DNA of 64,000 nucleotides from Antilocapra americana (GCA_007570785.1 ML660201.1:44416473-44480472); one strand, 5' to 3'. Shown: positions 23,236-64,000, counted from the first letter of the stretch. A program made the numbers and translations. The notes: generated from the letters alone by a model not told the origin.

Positions 23236-25080
23236 AAAAAGAACTCTACTTTCTGAAATTTAGTAATGTTTACCTTTTTGCCAGTTTCTTTAAATGTCCT
23301 ATGGACATCTAATAACAATGTATGAGATATAAAATTTTAGATGTATTCATGTAGGATATAAAATCAACATAAATTAATATAAGTACAAACCTATTATAGT
23401 TTAATTATTGATGACATTATTGAAGATGTTCCTGTTATTTTTCCTACATTTAACAGATTATTCTAACAGAAATGTTAATATGTTTCACTATGATTATATA
23501 TTTTCTTCTTTTCCATTACATTTCTTCTGATTTTTGCTTTATGTATCTTTCTTTCTTTGTTGTCAGGTGTCTAATGGGATGTCAATCTTGTTTGTGAATT
23601 GTACCTATTATTAAAAATGTTCATCTTTGTCTCACTAAAAATATATAAATTGAAAAAAAAGAAGAATGGAACTAGTTTTAAATCACAGGTTGTACAAAAC
23701 AGGCAATGGACTAAACTGGCCTTGATATGCTGACCCCTAGTATAGGATAACATTTGTGAAAAGCAAAATTTAGGGACCACAACTGTGAAACAGACTAGAG
23801 CCCATTTCATCTTATTTATTCAAAGGAAGAACTAGTTCTATGGAACTTCCGTGAACAGATTTTTTTAACACAATCTTGGTTACTACTAGCCCACAGCTGA
23901 GCACATGCAGAAGGCCCAGAATGTCTTCTACAAAAGCCTCTTCCCTACCTTACACCGCCAACAGCTCCCGGCACATCCCTTAAATCATCAGAAGGTGCCT
24001 GCCAGGAAAGGAAACACAGTCAGCCCCCACCTGCTCAGCCATGCCCTGGCAATCACCAGGTACCAGCCCTGAACCCTCCCTCACGGCCCTGCAGGAAGCT
24101 CCTCGCCATCCCCACTCCACGTGGGGGTGGATCCTGGGGCGCCGAGAGACAGAGTCACCCAGTTATCCTGCCAATGCACAGCAGGGCTGAGGTTCACACC
24201 TATGACTCCAGTCCCTGCTTCCAACCTCTGGGCCAGAGCCTCCCACCCTCTGCAGCTTGCGCCTCTGGGTCTGGCACCTGAACATTCCCTGTGCCATACC
24301 AGAGAGTCTATGTGGACTGTCTAGCAATTTGGTATTGGGCCAGAAGAGGACATGTGAGCAGAGGCTGTGTAGGGCCTGGCGAGGCCTCCCAGTGGCCTCT
24401 GGGCAGCAGAGAAGACCTAGGGCTCAGGAGCCTCCTACTGTGACCCTGGGTGAAGGGAGAGTGCTGGCGAGTGCCGGGACAGAGCAGAGCTCTGCCCACT
24501 GCCCCAGTGCCACAGGGCGTGACTGGGCTGGTGAACAAAGACAGGGCTAGGCAGGCTCAGACACCAAGCACACTCCCAAACACACAGCAGACAAGCCCCT
24601 CGCACACCTGCCGTCCCTTCTTCCCAAGACACAGAAATTAGCTCAGGGACCCTCAGCAGCAGCCACAGAGGAGGTAACAAAGTCACAATGTATCCCAGAA
24701 TAACAGGCTGACGTGTAGAAATGGGCAAAATGGCCCAGAAGTGCCAGACAGCAGGGGATAAACTTCTTGATGGGTTTGGAACACAAACAAGTCCTCCCAG
24801 GACCCTTTGAACTGCTTTCCTCAGGCAGTCTGCTCACAAGCACTAAGGGTTACCTGGTTTTGCCCCTCAGGACCCAGTGAGAGAAAACTGCCCGTCCCCA
24901 TCAGCCCAGAGAGACAGACAGATGCTAACTGAACAGACCCCTAACCACAGAGCAGAGCGTACCAACCACTGGCCGTATCTGCCACGACTCCAGCCAGGCC
25001 ACCTCCTACCTACAGACAGCTGGAGGCAGAACAGCGGGCCACAGGGCCACCAACCCCAGGGAGGAGGGGGAGGACATTAC
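23236..25080 (-). other. NISCH intron 14, part adjacent to exon 14
   Basis: 23.24-23.87 kb is AT-rich, with nothing recognised except AATAAA on the minus strand near 23815. From about 23.87 kb the sequence is GC-richer and single-copy in appearance. The splice donor GTAATG lies at 25075-25080. No further NISCH exon is recognised in this stretch or anywhere to its left in the window. If intron 14 were retained, the frame would stay open for 24 more codons and stop at 25006. Confidence 0.6.
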
Positions 25081-49560
<24,480 letters not shown>

Positions 49561-49617
49561 GTTCCCGGCTCGCCGCCGCCGCCGCCCGGCGCAGACTGGC
49601 AGCGGTAGGGGGCGGGG

Positions 49618-49680
49618 TCAGCGTCCCACCGCCCCCCGGCCCCCGCCGCCCCCCGCCCCCGGCGCGAGCCGGGCCGCCAT
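49618..49680 (-). other. Possible NISCH upstream ORF (20 codons)
   Basis: An ATG in strong context (AACATGG) at 49680 opens a 20-codon frame beginning MAARLAPG that stops at 49618, 57 bp before the NISCH ATG. It matters only if transcription starts upstream of 49680. Confidence 0.35.
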
Positions 49681-49684
49681 GTTG
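49673..49684 (-). promoter_or_regulatory. YY1 motif, perfect consensus
   Basis: On the minus strand it reads CAACATGGCGGC, a full match to CAANATGGCGGC, 120 bp upstream of the start-codon copy and in the same orientation. Confidence 0.75.
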
Positions 49685-49727
49685 GCCCCGCCGCCTCCTC
49701 GCGCCCCCGCCCCTCTCTGCCCCGCGC

Positions 49728-49739
49728 CGCGCGTGCGCA
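49728..49739. promoter_or_regulatory. NRF1 consensus site
   Basis: The minus strand reads TGCGCACGCGCG, a perfect match to YGCGCAYGCGCR. NRF1 sites are common in CpG-island promoters. Confidence 0.7.
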
Positions 49740-49758
49740 GGCCGCCTGGGCCGGCTCG

Positions 49759-49768
49759 ATTGCGTAAT
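49759..49768. promoter_or_regulatory. C/EBP-type palindrome
   Basis: ATTGCGTAAT matches RTTGCGYAAY perfectly, about 200 bp upstream of the NISCH ATG. Function not shown by sequence. Confidence 0.5.
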
Positions 49769-50159
49769 CGGTACCCGAGGGGCCCCGCCCGCCGCGCGCC
49801 TTGCCACGCAAGAGAAACTGAGGCTCTGGCGGGAATTGCTCTGGGCTCTGGCACTCGGACGGGATGGCCCTGCACCTTCCGTGTTACTCGAAGCAAGTCA
49901 CTGCCACGCCTGGCCTCTCCACAAAAGAGACAGTAACTACATCTCACCTAGCTTTTGGTCTCATTCCCTGGAGGACCCGAATGGGTTGAAGAAGGAAGAT
50001 CTGATTTGTACCTGGAGTCCGAACAGGACAGAATAACTCTGAGCTAGTTCTTAACCTCTGCAAGACTCAGAGATCTCTGTCACATGGACTTTCTAGAGAA
50101 ATGAGTGGGTTAATCCATGAAATGGCTGGCAGGCAAGGCAGAGAACTGATGTAGGCTCT

Positions 50160-50365
50160 GTGACTTCCCGGATGGGTCATCGGTAAAGAATCCGCCTGTC
50201 AAGCAGGAGAGGCGAGTTCCATCCCTGGGTTGGAAAGATCCCCTCGAGGAGGAAATGGCAACCCACTCCAGTATTCTTGCCTGGAAAAAATCCCATGGAC
50301 AGAGGAGCCTGGCAGGCTACAGTCCATGAGGTCGCAAAGAGTCAGGCACGACTGAGCCACTCAAA
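50160..50365 (+). mobile_element. Bov-tA-type SINE
   Basis: The head is 'gacttcccggatgggtcat', followed by 'ggtaaagaatccgcctgtc'. The end is 'gaggtcgcaaagagtcagg'. Confidence 0.88.
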
Positions 50366-50854
50366 ACCAGCTGCATGAAGGAGGTGGAGGGGTTAGGTGG
50401 AAAGGATATGTGCTGGCCATCTGGCACAACAGCCCCAGATGGTATCCTACCAGAACTCAAAATGAAGTGGTGACAGGTTGGCCGGGACTCAGGAACTACA
50501 GTGCTGGAAAGGGGAAGCATGTGCACAGAGAAGGAGCCCTAACCCAGGGGAAGACCCAGGTCCAGAAGAGAGACGTAGTAACCCAACTGGAGAGGCATCT
50601 GTTGGTGTCTTTGTTCACTGGTAGAATGCAGTCCAGCCTAGACCTAGTACTTTTCTCTCTGAGGAGATGACAGGTGTGGGGAACAGCTCCTCTGGCACCC
50701 TTGGCAGAAGGGCTCCAGACCGTACTCTCTTGAGGTAGGTCTGTGCCTTCCTTCTCCATCAGTCCCATAGCACCATAATCTGAGCTTGGCATTCAAGGCT
50801 TCTCTTGGCAGGGTCCTACACTCCCAGCTTCTTCTTGCATACCGCTGCAGGAAA

Positions 50855-51057
50855 GTGAAGTCACTCAGTCGTGTCCGACTCTTTGCGACCCCATGGACTG
50901 TAGCCTACCAGGCTCCTCCATCCATGGGATTTTCCAGGCAAGAGTACTGAAGTGGGTTGCCACTTCCTTCCCCAGGGAATCTTCCCCACCCAGGGATCGA
51001 ACCTAGGTCTCCCACATTGCAGGATGCTTTACCATCTGAGCCACCAGGGAAACCCAG
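50855..51057 (-). mobile_element. Bov-tA-type SINE, reverse
   Basis: It runs from 'gtgaagtcactcagtcgtg' to 'gagccaccagggaaaccc', about 370 bp upstream of the TNNC1 TATA-like box. Confidence 0.9.
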
Positions 51058-51424
51058 AAAGGTTTAGCTTAAGTCAGGAGCTGCCAAGTCAGCCAGACCT
51101 GAACAAGTCACCACCCCCCCAGGAGCTTCACCCACCTCCTTTGTTGAATAGGAGTTGAGTTGCTGGCCTGGGGCCCACTACATTGCAGCTCCTGCCTGTC
51201 CTGGACTCATGTTTTCATTCATTCCAAAAACCTTTCCAGAGAGTCTCCTGGGGGGATGGGGGACAGAGGGAAAGAGCCCTGATCCTTGTAGCCCTTCATC
51301 TGCTCCTTGCCCTGGGCAGAGGACACAGGGACTCAGGCCAGTGTGAGATCACCAGGGCCAGGGGGAGGGAGCAGAGGATACCGCAGGCAGGGGTGGGCTG
51401 GGTCGGGAATGCGAGGGGCTGGGC

Positions 51425-51432
51425 TATTTAAG
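51425..51432 (+). promoter_or_regulatory. TNNC1: TNNC1 TATA-like box
   Basis: TATTTAAG lies 48 bp before the TNNC1 ATG, implying transcription start near 51455 and a short 5' UTR of about 25 bases. The preceding 150 bp is GC-rich single-copy sequence. Confidence 0.75.
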
Positions 51433-51479
51433 CCCAGGGCCGCTGGCAACCCCAGCAGCCTGTCCTGTGAGCCGCAAGT

Positions 51480-54206
<2,727 letters not shown>

Positions 54207-54366
54207 GCACCAACCTTCACCCAGAGCTGCCTGTGCCACCTTCCAACTCCAGCTGGGCCCCAGGACTGCAGGCAGAGGGCCAGGGTCCCCAGGATGTGAA
54301 CTTGGGTGTGTCCTTGACGATGGGCCTTCCATGACTACCTCCCTCAGCACTGTCCTAGGAAATGCA

Positions 54367-54372
54367 AATAAA
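54367..54372 (+). terminator. TNNC1: TNNC1 poly(A) signal
   Basis: AATAAA lies 161 bp after the stop codon, followed by a GT-rich stretch ('tggtgtccag') at about 54390. It predicts a short 3' UTR of about 180 bases. Confidence 0.9.
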
Positions 54373-56487
54373 ACCATGCTCCTGGAGGCCTGGTGTCCAG
54401 CTTTCATTGCCCCATCTTCACCAGTGGCCTCTGTTGCCCTGACCCAGAACCCATGCTCTCACCACCCTTGCACCCCACCTTCTACAGCTTAGAGACCACC
54501 GTGCTCCATACCCACCTGGCTTCTTTCTAAAACTGCTGGTGCCCAGGCTCCGTCTCCAGCAATTGCACATCTGGAGTCTGGTGGCCCAGGAATCTGAGTT
54601 TCACAGGCCCCTGGGGGCCATGGTTTTAGTCAGCCACTTGGCAGCTGAAGGGTCCTATACTCGGAGAGGCAGTCACTCAGCACTGGGCCAGGCCCTGGAT
54701 GCCACTTGGCAAAGCAGCCAGGGCTTCTTCTCACGTCTGGTTGCGGGGAGCAGGGCACTGGGGGGGATCCTCAGGCCTATGGCTGCAGTCTACGTGCCCA
54801 TTCACTTAGATTTCCTGCTGGCAATGTTGACTTCCCGGACCCAGGGGCATATCATCTACTCTACTTCCCCTCACTCATTTGACAGGTAAGGACCCTGGCG
54901 CCCAGGGAGGCTCAGGGAGAGGCCTGTCAGGGTCATCCTATGAGTCTGGGGAGAGCAGAACCACCTGGCTCCCAGCCGAGGACTCTGATGAACAGGTCCT
55001 GGTGGGCAGAACTCCCAGTTCCTGTGAGCCTCGTACCTCCAGCACCCACTTTCACTCCCTGTCAGGGAGTGGAGGCATGGGGCCTGGGGACTCTCAGCTG
55101 CCTGGGGGTACCCAGGCCAGAGCTATGGACAGAACAGTGAGACTGGCCTGCAGGAGATGGGGGACTGCAGGGAAGCGAGGTGCTTACCAGAGGGACAGCT
55201 GCCACAGTGCCTCGGCTCCAGCCAGAATGTCAGCAGCTGTCATGATCCGCCCAGCCACTCCACAGCCTCCTCACCTGTGCCCCAGGCTTGGCATTCTCCA
55301 GACAGGCCTGGCATTCCGGAGACGGTCTTGGAATTCCAAAGATGCCTCAGTGGAGGCCAGCGCTGGTGGGAGCTGCCTGGTCCCTGGAGAGATTGGGGAG
55401 AGGACACAGGGCCCCTCCATCCTGCCCTCGGGAGCTGGAAAACTGAAGGACCTACATGTACACCCAGGAATGACTTTCAGGATAGGAGGCAAGGCGACAG
55501 TGGGTGGCAACACCAGCCTGTGTACCATTCCAGGGCTTAGTCGTGCCCTGCTATGTGTCTAGCACTGGTTGAACGCTGGGACCTTTCAGAGGGAGGCCCA
55601 GTCCCTAATTTTGTGCAATTTATAGTAAACTCAGGAAGATAAAGAAGAGATGAGCACAGTGAGGAAACCAGCAGAGTGCAAAATGGGGATTGGAGAGGGA
55701 ATGGGAGAGACCCTGGGTGAGCGAAGGGTCCAAGGACCCAGCAGGGAAGGAAGGAGCCATTGAGACAGCTGATGGCTCTGGAACTAGGGAACTTGGAGGC
55801 CCCGAGGTGTTGGCCACCTGGACACAAGAGTCTTGCTGGAATAGTGGGCTGGGAGCTCAACTACAAAGGGCAAAAAGATTGAGGCAAGGTAAAGGGGAGA
55901 TGGCAAGTGTGGACAATGCTGGTGATATTTTGCAAAGACTCGGGGAACAGAGAGATGAGCTGGAGCTGAAGGGAGACGTAAAGTCCAGGGAAGCTCATTT
56001 GAGGAGGTGGGTTAGGGAATGACCAATATGCTCATGGGAGCAACCTAGTGAAGCTGGGAAAGGAGTGAAGCAAGATGCAGGGACAGAGCTTCAGAGGGCC
56101 AGGGTCTCTAGGAGTGTGTCAAGGGCCTGTTTATAGCTCCAAGCTGAGCAAGAAAGAAGAGGAAGCTTGAGGTAGGGAGGAAAGAATCGTGGCAGCGGGG
56201 ATGCTGAGCAGGAGGTGGAACAGAGGAGGAATGTTCTGAATGGAGACACTGAAGGTCACATCCTCATCAATGATAACTTGGAGGATGGGTAACTGAGGTG
56301 GGGGAGGAGGACAAGGATCATAGGCTGGGCACTCCCAGGGGATATGGGATGCTGATGGTATAAGCAAAGGAGGGGAGGAAAATTCCAAGAGTTGAGCCCT
56401 CTGCGAACAAACCAGGAGAATGACTGGGCCAGCTACAAAGAGGGTACAAGGGGGCTGCTGGATGGTGCCTTAAAGAAGGGATCCACA

Positions 56488-56615
56488 GGGACCTCCCTGG
56501 TGGTACAGGGGTTAAGACTCCATGTTTCTAATGCATGGGGCAAGAGTTCAATCCTTGGTCAGGGAACTAGATCCCACATGCCATGGGCCATGGCCAACAA
56601 AATAAGAGAAGGGGC
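56488..56615 (+). mobile_element. tRNA-Glu-type SINE
   Basis: The head is 'gggacctccctggtggtac' and the body holds 'gagttcaatccttggtcagg'. It ends 'ggccaacaaaataagag'. Confidence 0.82.
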
Positions 56616-57133
56616 CCACGGGTAGGAAGTTCTGTGAGATTTTTCCCGATATCTGTGTCCCAGAATGAGGTTTTGGTGGAGAAAGGACTGAGGGCATCCA
56701 GTTCTTCCAGGTATGTCCACCGCAGAACTCCAGCTGGGGGAAGCTGGGCTGCAGTGCTTTATAAGCCCACCTGGGGGCACAGGGCACATCACGGTATACC
56801 TCACACATCTATATGGTGGACACGGCTGACGAGCTGCCATTAGTACATGTCATTGCACTCCCCTACATGCAGCCCCCAGTTCTGACCATTTTGCTTTGTT
56901 CAGTCCACTCCATTTCTTTTGGGCTATGTCATCATTTGCCTAGATAATGCTTCCTCCATGAAGCTGCCTTTGACTTCCTCCATCAGAAGCAAGCACTGGA
57001 TGCATGTAAATCAATGAAGTTAGAACACTCCTTTACACCATACACCACAATAAAGTCAAAATGGCCTAAAGACTTAAAAATAAGACATGACACAATGAAA
57101 CTCCTAGAACATAGGGAACATATTCTCTGACAT

Positions 57134-57346
57134 GCTGTGCTGTGCTAAGTCGCTTCAGTCGTGTCCAACTGTTTGTGACTCCATAGACTGTAGCCCACCA
57201 GGCTCCTCTGTCCACGAAATTCTCCAGGCAAGAATACTGGAGTGGACTGCCATGCTCTCCTCTAGGGGTCTTACCGACCCAGGGATTGAACCTGCAGCTT
57301 CTGCACTGCAGGCGGATTCTTTGCCACTAAGCCACCTGGGAAGCCT
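57134..57346 (-). mobile_element. Bov-tA-type SINE, reverse, with TSD
   Basis: It starts 'gctgtgctgtgctaagtcgc' and ends 'gccacctgggaagcct'. The L1 bases 'ttctctgacat' recur on both sides (57123-57133 and about 57347-57357). Confidence 0.9.
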
Positions 57347-57928
57347 CTTCTCTGACATAAATAGTAGCAACATTTTCTCACATCAGTCTCCCAAGGCAAA
57401 AGAAAATAAAAGCAAAAATAAACAAATGGGACCCAATCAAACTTTTAAGCTTTTGCACAATAAATGAAACCATAAACAAAATGACAACCTATGGAGTGGG
57501 AGAAAAAATTTGCAAATAACATGACTGACTGACAAGGGCTTAATTTCTAAAATATATGAATAGTTCATACAACTCAATATCAGAAAACAACCCAATCAAA
57601 AAATAAGCAGAAGACCTAAATAGACATTTCTCCAAAAGAGACATACAGGTAGCCAATAGGCACATAAAAAGATGCAAAACATCACTAAGTATTAGAGAAA
57701 TGCAAATCAGAACTACAATGAGGTACCACCTTATACCAGTCAGAATGGCCATCATCAAAATGTCTACAAATAGTGGTACATATGTACAATGGAATGTTAC
57801 TCAGCCATAAAAGAGTGAACCAATGCCATTTCCAGCAACATGGATGGACACAGAGATTGTCATACTGAGTGAAGTCAGAGAAGTATCATACGACATTGCT
57901 TATAGGTGGAATCTAAAAAAGCAGTACA

Positions 57929-58138
57929 GGGACTTCCCTGGTGGTCCAGTGGTTAAGACTCTGCTCTCCCAATGCAGAGTATGACCCCTGGTCAGGGAAC
58001 ATGATCCCACATTCTGCAACTAACAGTTCATACGCTGCAACTACAGGTCCCACATACCCCAGTGAAGATGGAAGATCCTGAATGCCAGAACTAAGACCTG
58101 GCACAGCCGAATAAATACATAAAAATAAATATTTGAAA
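57929..58138 (+). mobile_element. tRNA-Glu-type SINE
   Basis: The head is 'gggacttccctggtggtcc', followed by 'agtggttaagactctgc'. The end is 'ccgaataaatacataaa'. Confidence 0.88.
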
Positions 58139-58687
58139 AATTTAAATGGTATGAACATGCTTATTTGCAAAACAGAAATGGAGTCACGGGTGTAGAAGAC
58201 AAGCTTATGATTACCAGGGGAAAGCATGGGGTGGAGGGAGGGTAAATTGGGAGGCTGAGATTGACATACACACACTACTGTATATAAAGTAAGTAACCAG
58301 TAAGGACCTGCTGTCTAGCACAGGGAACTCTTCTCAGTACTCTACAATGACCTATATGTGAAAAGAAACTAAAGGGTGGACACATACATAACATTCATTT
58401 TGCTGCACAGGTGAAACTAACACAACACTGTAAATCAACTATTCTCTAATAAAAAAAGTTTTTAAAGTATACAAAGAATAAATGCTGGAGAGGGTGTGGA
58501 GAAAAGGGAACCCGTCTACACTGTTGGTGGAAATGTAAATTGGTGCAGCCACTATGGAAAACATCATGGAAGTTCCTTAAAAAATGAAAACTAGAGTCAC
58601 CATATGATCCAGCAATCCCACTTCTGGGCATATATCCAGAAAAGATGAAAACCCTAATTCAAAAAGATACACGCACCCCATGTTCAT

Positions 58688-58912
58688 AGCTTCCCAGGTG
58701 GCATAGTTGTAAAGAACCCATCTGCCAATGCAGGAGACACAAGAGATGCACATTTGATCCCTGGGTCAGTAAGATCCCCTGGAGAAGGAAACGGCAACCC
58801 ACTCCCAATATTCTTGCCTAAAAAATCCCAAGGACAGAGGAGCCTGGTGGGCTATAATCCATGGGGTTGCAAAAGAATTGGATATGACTTAGCGACTAAA
58901 TAACAACAAATG
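58688..58912 (+). mobile_element. Bov-tA-type SINE
   Basis: The head is 'agcttcccaggtggcatag', followed by 'aaagaacccatctgccaatg'. The end is 'atatgacttagcgactaaa'. Confidence 0.87.
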
Positions 58913-59288
58913 TACATACACACACAATGGAGTATTATTACCCAGCCATAAAAAGAGTGAAATATTGCCATTTGCAGAAACACTGGGTGGACCTAGAGAA
59001 ACTAAGGGAAGTAAGTCAGATAGAGAAAGTCAAATATAAATGATATCACTTCTATGTAGAATCAAAAACATAATACAAAGGAACTTACTTACAAAATAGA
59101 TTCACAGACATAGAAAACAAAATTATGGTTACCAATGGAAGAAAAGAGGAGGGAAATAAATAAGAAGTATGGGATTAACAGATACACACTACTGTATGTA
59201 AAATAGATAAAAATGATTTACTGTATAGCACAGGGAACTATATTCAACATTGTGTACTAATCTATAATGGAAAATAATCTGAAAAAGG

Positions 59289-59319
59289 ATATATATATAT
59301 ATATATATATTTATATATG
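59289..59319. repeat. (TA)n microsatellite
   Basis: About a dozen TA units at the L1 3' region, followed by 'tttatatatgc'. Confidence 0.85.
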
Positions 59320-59692
59320 CAAATCACTTTGCCACATACCTGAAACTAACATGATATTGTAGATTGACCATACTTAGAAAAAAAATAATAAGTAAATTTT
59401 AAAACATTTTAACAAGGAACAATCACTGGAGCACCTCCCCCTGCCCCTGCCTCTTCATATTAAGGTTGGCTGGTTACTTACTGTGTGCTGTGTCAAGAGG
59501 CTGTAGTTTCTGCTGGGTGGCCCTGCTGCCCATCCAGGGACTGACCCAGCCAGCAGCTTTTGGACCTCCTGCAGTTCTGACTTTGTCCATTAGATGGCAC
59601 AAGATGTCTGTGGCTGGCCCCATTGATCCCAGATATCAAGGGCATCCTTGGGGTCTTTTTCTTACCTGCAGTCAGCAAGTGAAGATCTGAAA

Positions 59693-59820
59693 TTTGTTTT
59701 GTTTTGTTTGGCCGCCCAACGCAACTTGTGGGATCTTAATTCCTGGACCGGAGATAGAATTCAGGGCCTCAGCAATGAAAGTATGGAGTCCTAACCACTG
59801 GACCACCAGGAAATTCCCTG
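59693..59820 (-). mobile_element. tRNA-Glu-type SINE, reverse
   Basis: It runs from 'tttgttttgttttgtttggc' (reversed tail) to 'ggaccaccaggaaattccc' (reversed head). Confidence 0.82.
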
Positions 59821-61771
59821 CAAGCAGAGATCTTTACAGAAGATCCTTACCTGCTCCCTAGACTGGGAACCAGGCCCAGAGAGGAAGAGGACCTGCTGAG
59901 GCCACACAAGTTCAGCCCCTGCCACAGGCTGCTTTTCTGTGGTGTGGAAGGGTCTGCCCCCACATCCTGCCCAAGTAAACTCAGGCCTCCCCTGCAGTCA
60001 CAGCTGGGGGCCTGCCTGAGCTTAGATCCCCAGGGTGAGCTGGCGGCCTGAGTTGTCGGCCCCCCCCCCCCCCCGCCCACAGCTGGTGGCCACATGCTGG
60101 TGGAGGGGCTGTCCAGCTCAATCTCCAGCTAGACATTGGCCTCTGGCCTGGGTTACAGGCCGAAACATCTCCTCAGGGAGATGGATGCAGAGGGACCCCA
60201 CCCTTCCAAGGACCCAGGATATGACCGCCGTCATGGCAGCTGCTGCCCAAGCACCTCTCACCAGTTTATAGAGCCTGATACCCCTAAGGCGGCAGGTCCC
60301 TGGCTCTGGGAGGAGGAGACTGAGACCCAGAGAGGGAGGGGCCTTGCCCAAGGTTCTTCAGGGGATCCAGAGGCAGGATGGCCTCCCTGAGTAGACCCTT
60401 GCCCAATCCCAGGTCAGGAGGCCTGTATATTTCTAGAGGAGATGGGGACAGGGGGACAGGTTTCCAGATCCCTGGGTCCTTCTCATGCTGATTCAAGAGA
60501 CTAATTTGTTTCCAAAATTTAAAAAAAAAAAAAGAGAGAGAGAGAGAGATTGATCTATTTCCTTTTCATAAATGAGCTTGAAAGGGAGGTGGGATCCCAG
60601 TACCTTTAGGAGCCAAAAAAGGGTTTCAGGAAGGGGCAGGACAGAGCAACTCCTGTTCTCAGCCTGCTATGTGGCCTCGATCACCTCTTTCATTCTCTGG
60701 TGCCATTTGAGGGTTCAGGCTGGTCTCTCCAGGAGGCCTAACTTACAAAAGTTTCTAGAATCCTGGGAGCACCAGGATTCTGGCTCAAGGTTGAAATCTT
60801 AGCATCCGAGGCTTCAGATTCTGAGAGTAGGGGTCTGGAATGGGGTGGAGTGGCAGCTCTGGAGGGTGGAGACAGGGGCTACTGTTGAGGGGATGTGGGG
60901 GGGGCTCTCCCCGAGTGTCCTTCTTCTGCCTCTCAGCCTCATCTCCCCTCTTGTCATTATTCTGTGACTCTCCTGTCCCCTGGGTCAGAGCTCATAGCAG
61001 AGAAGGGGGCACTAGCACCCTCCCTCTACCTTCACTCTGGAGTAACCATAGAAATAGGGCCTACAGGCAGAGGGGAACTCTGGGAAGAACCCACCCCTCA
61101 CCTGTTGGTGCTCTGGGCCCTGGAGGAGGGAGGCGGGGCAATGGGGGCTTCTCTGGCACAAGGTGAATCCTGTTCCCTGCCCCAGCGAAATGGGATGTGG
61201 GGCCTGGAGGCCAGACAGGAGTACACCTGGGTGGAGAAGTCTGCCCATTCATCTGTTGCCAATTTCAGATCTGTAAAGTGTGGCTAGACCTCAAGTCCTC
61301 TTCCAAAGCAGGGTCCCTTGGACTGAAATGAGTACCCCAAGGAGACTTGGGCCCTGCCAGGGGATCTGGGGAGCCAGGCCAAGGCTTCAGGGGACTGGAC
61401 TCTTGGTGTCAGGGACCTGGGCACAGAATCAGCCTGTGGGGGGTCTCTGTCATGGGCAGTGGAGGGGCAAGGAGCAAAAGAGAGCCCAGCTAGACCACCC
61501 ACCCAGCCGATCAACCTCTGATCTCCCTTCCAGGCTATCTCTCCCCATTGACATTTTGCTAGAGCCGGGGGACTTGAGTTTGTGGACATTTCCATATAAA
61601 CCATCCATAGCCAGGCCAGAAAAAAAAAGTCTCCCAAATGGAGAACCAGCTATTCTGACACAGAGCCACCAACTGGGCCAGCCGAGGTGGAGGGAGAGGC
61701 GGCAGGTGGATGGCGGGGCCCTTGACCCCTCCCTCCTCCTCCCCGCCTTGGACGGGGTGGAGCCGTTGCCT

Positions 61772-63940
<2,169 letters not shown>

Positions 63941-64000
63941 TAGGTGACTCCAGATGGGAGGCTGACTGGGGCAACTGAGGCTGTGAGGTCAGGGGACAGC

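Larger units (their letters stand above)
49811..51424. other. NISCH-TNNC1 divergent intergenic region
   Basis: The start codons of the two divergently transcribed genes are 1.9 kb apart. The interval holds two SINEs in opposite orientation (50160-50365 and 50855-51057) and single-copy sequence. An MCAT-like 'cattcca' at 51220-51226 lies about 200 bp upstream of the TNNC1 TATA-like box. Confidence 0.7.
56995..58460 (+). mobile_element. L1 3' portion with two nested SINEs
   Basis: L1 landmarks: 'cacaatgaaactcctagaac' (57.09 kb), 'ccaaaagagacatacaggta' (57.63 kb) and a 3' end at about 58450 ('caactattctctaataaaaa'). It is interrupted by SINEs at 57130 and 57929. Non-coding. Confidence 0.8.
58461..59395 (+). 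mobile_element. Second L1 3' end with nested Bov-tA SINE
   Basis: It restarts at L1 3'-UTR sequence ('gctggagagggtgtggagaa'), continues to 'acctgaaactaacatgatat' and ends in an A-rich tail at 59380-59395. Its overlap in content with the preceding L1 shows it is a separate insertion. Confidence 0.78.
54391..61771. other. TNNC1-SEMA3G intergenic region (7.4 kb)
   Basis: 54.4-56.4 kb is GC-rich and single-copy in appearance, with no recognised gene although open frames up to 227 codons occur. 56.49-59.8 kb is filled with L1 and SINE copies. 59.8-61.77 kb is again single-copy, with a poly-C run at 60061-60074 and a short (GA)n at 60531-60549. It presumably holds SEMA3G upstream regulatory sequence. 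Confidence 0.6.

Noticed and set aside
54879..55562. 227-codon plus-strand frame between TNNC1 and SEMA3G
   Set aside because: No recognisable motif, no splice or promoter context, and no gene is known here in the conserved human order. GC-rich DNA gives such frames by chance. A cDNA match would be needed.
56995..59395. Possible exon or lncRNA in the SEMA3G upstream region
   Set aside because: The segment is fully explained by two L1 3' ends and nested SINEs.

Overview
The window is ruminant (bovid, most likely cattle or a close relative) genomic DNA. It is packed with BovB (RTE-type) LINEs, Bov-tA and tRNA-Glu-type SINEs with ruminant sequence, and ruminant L1. It also holds three vertebrate genes whose exons can be read directly and joined with canonical GT-AG boundaries. 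Gene order and orientation, NISCH(-) / TNNC1(+) / SEMA3G(+), match the human 3p21 block read in reverse.

Layout. (1) 1-23.2 kb is almost entirely repeats: at least two tandem copies of an L1-plus-nested-SINE unit, the start of a third L1 split by a rearranged BovB, a 3-kb polypurine (GA-rich) block with a 100-N assembly gap, a BovB 3' fragment with clean target-site duplications, and further L1 3' ends. If the assembly is colinear, all of this lies inside intron 14 of NISCH. (2) 25.1-49.6 kb, minus strand: the first 14 coding exons of NISCH (nischarin / IRAS), 552 codons covering the PX domain, the leucine-rich repeats and the start of the following region. The rest of the gene lies off the left edge. 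(3) 49.4-49.8 kb: a CpG-rich promoter with two YY1-type motifs, a perfect NRF1 consensus and a C/EBP palindrome. (4) 51.4-54.4 kb, plus strand: the complete six-exon TNNC1 gene (161-residue cardiac/slow troponin C), with a TATA-like box, a candidate intron-1 muscle enhancer and a poly(A) signal. (5) 54.4-61.8 kb: intergenic, with L1 and SINE copies. (6) 61.8 kb to the end, plus strand: TATA box and first two coding exons of SEMA3G (secreted class 3 semaphorin), continuing off the right edge.

The three genes act separately: NISCH is a PI3P/integrin-linked endosomal scaffold, TNNC1 the calcium sensor of cardiac and slow muscle thin filaments, and SEMA3G a secreted vascular/neural guidance cue. 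NISCH and TNNC1 are divergent, with their start codons 1.9 kb apart. I found no new protein system, CRISPR array or RNA gene. The most unusual signals are structural: the tandem L1/SINE duplication, the BovB with a twin-priming-like inversion split by a giant polypurine tract, and a (UG)n tract directly abutting a NISCH splice donor.
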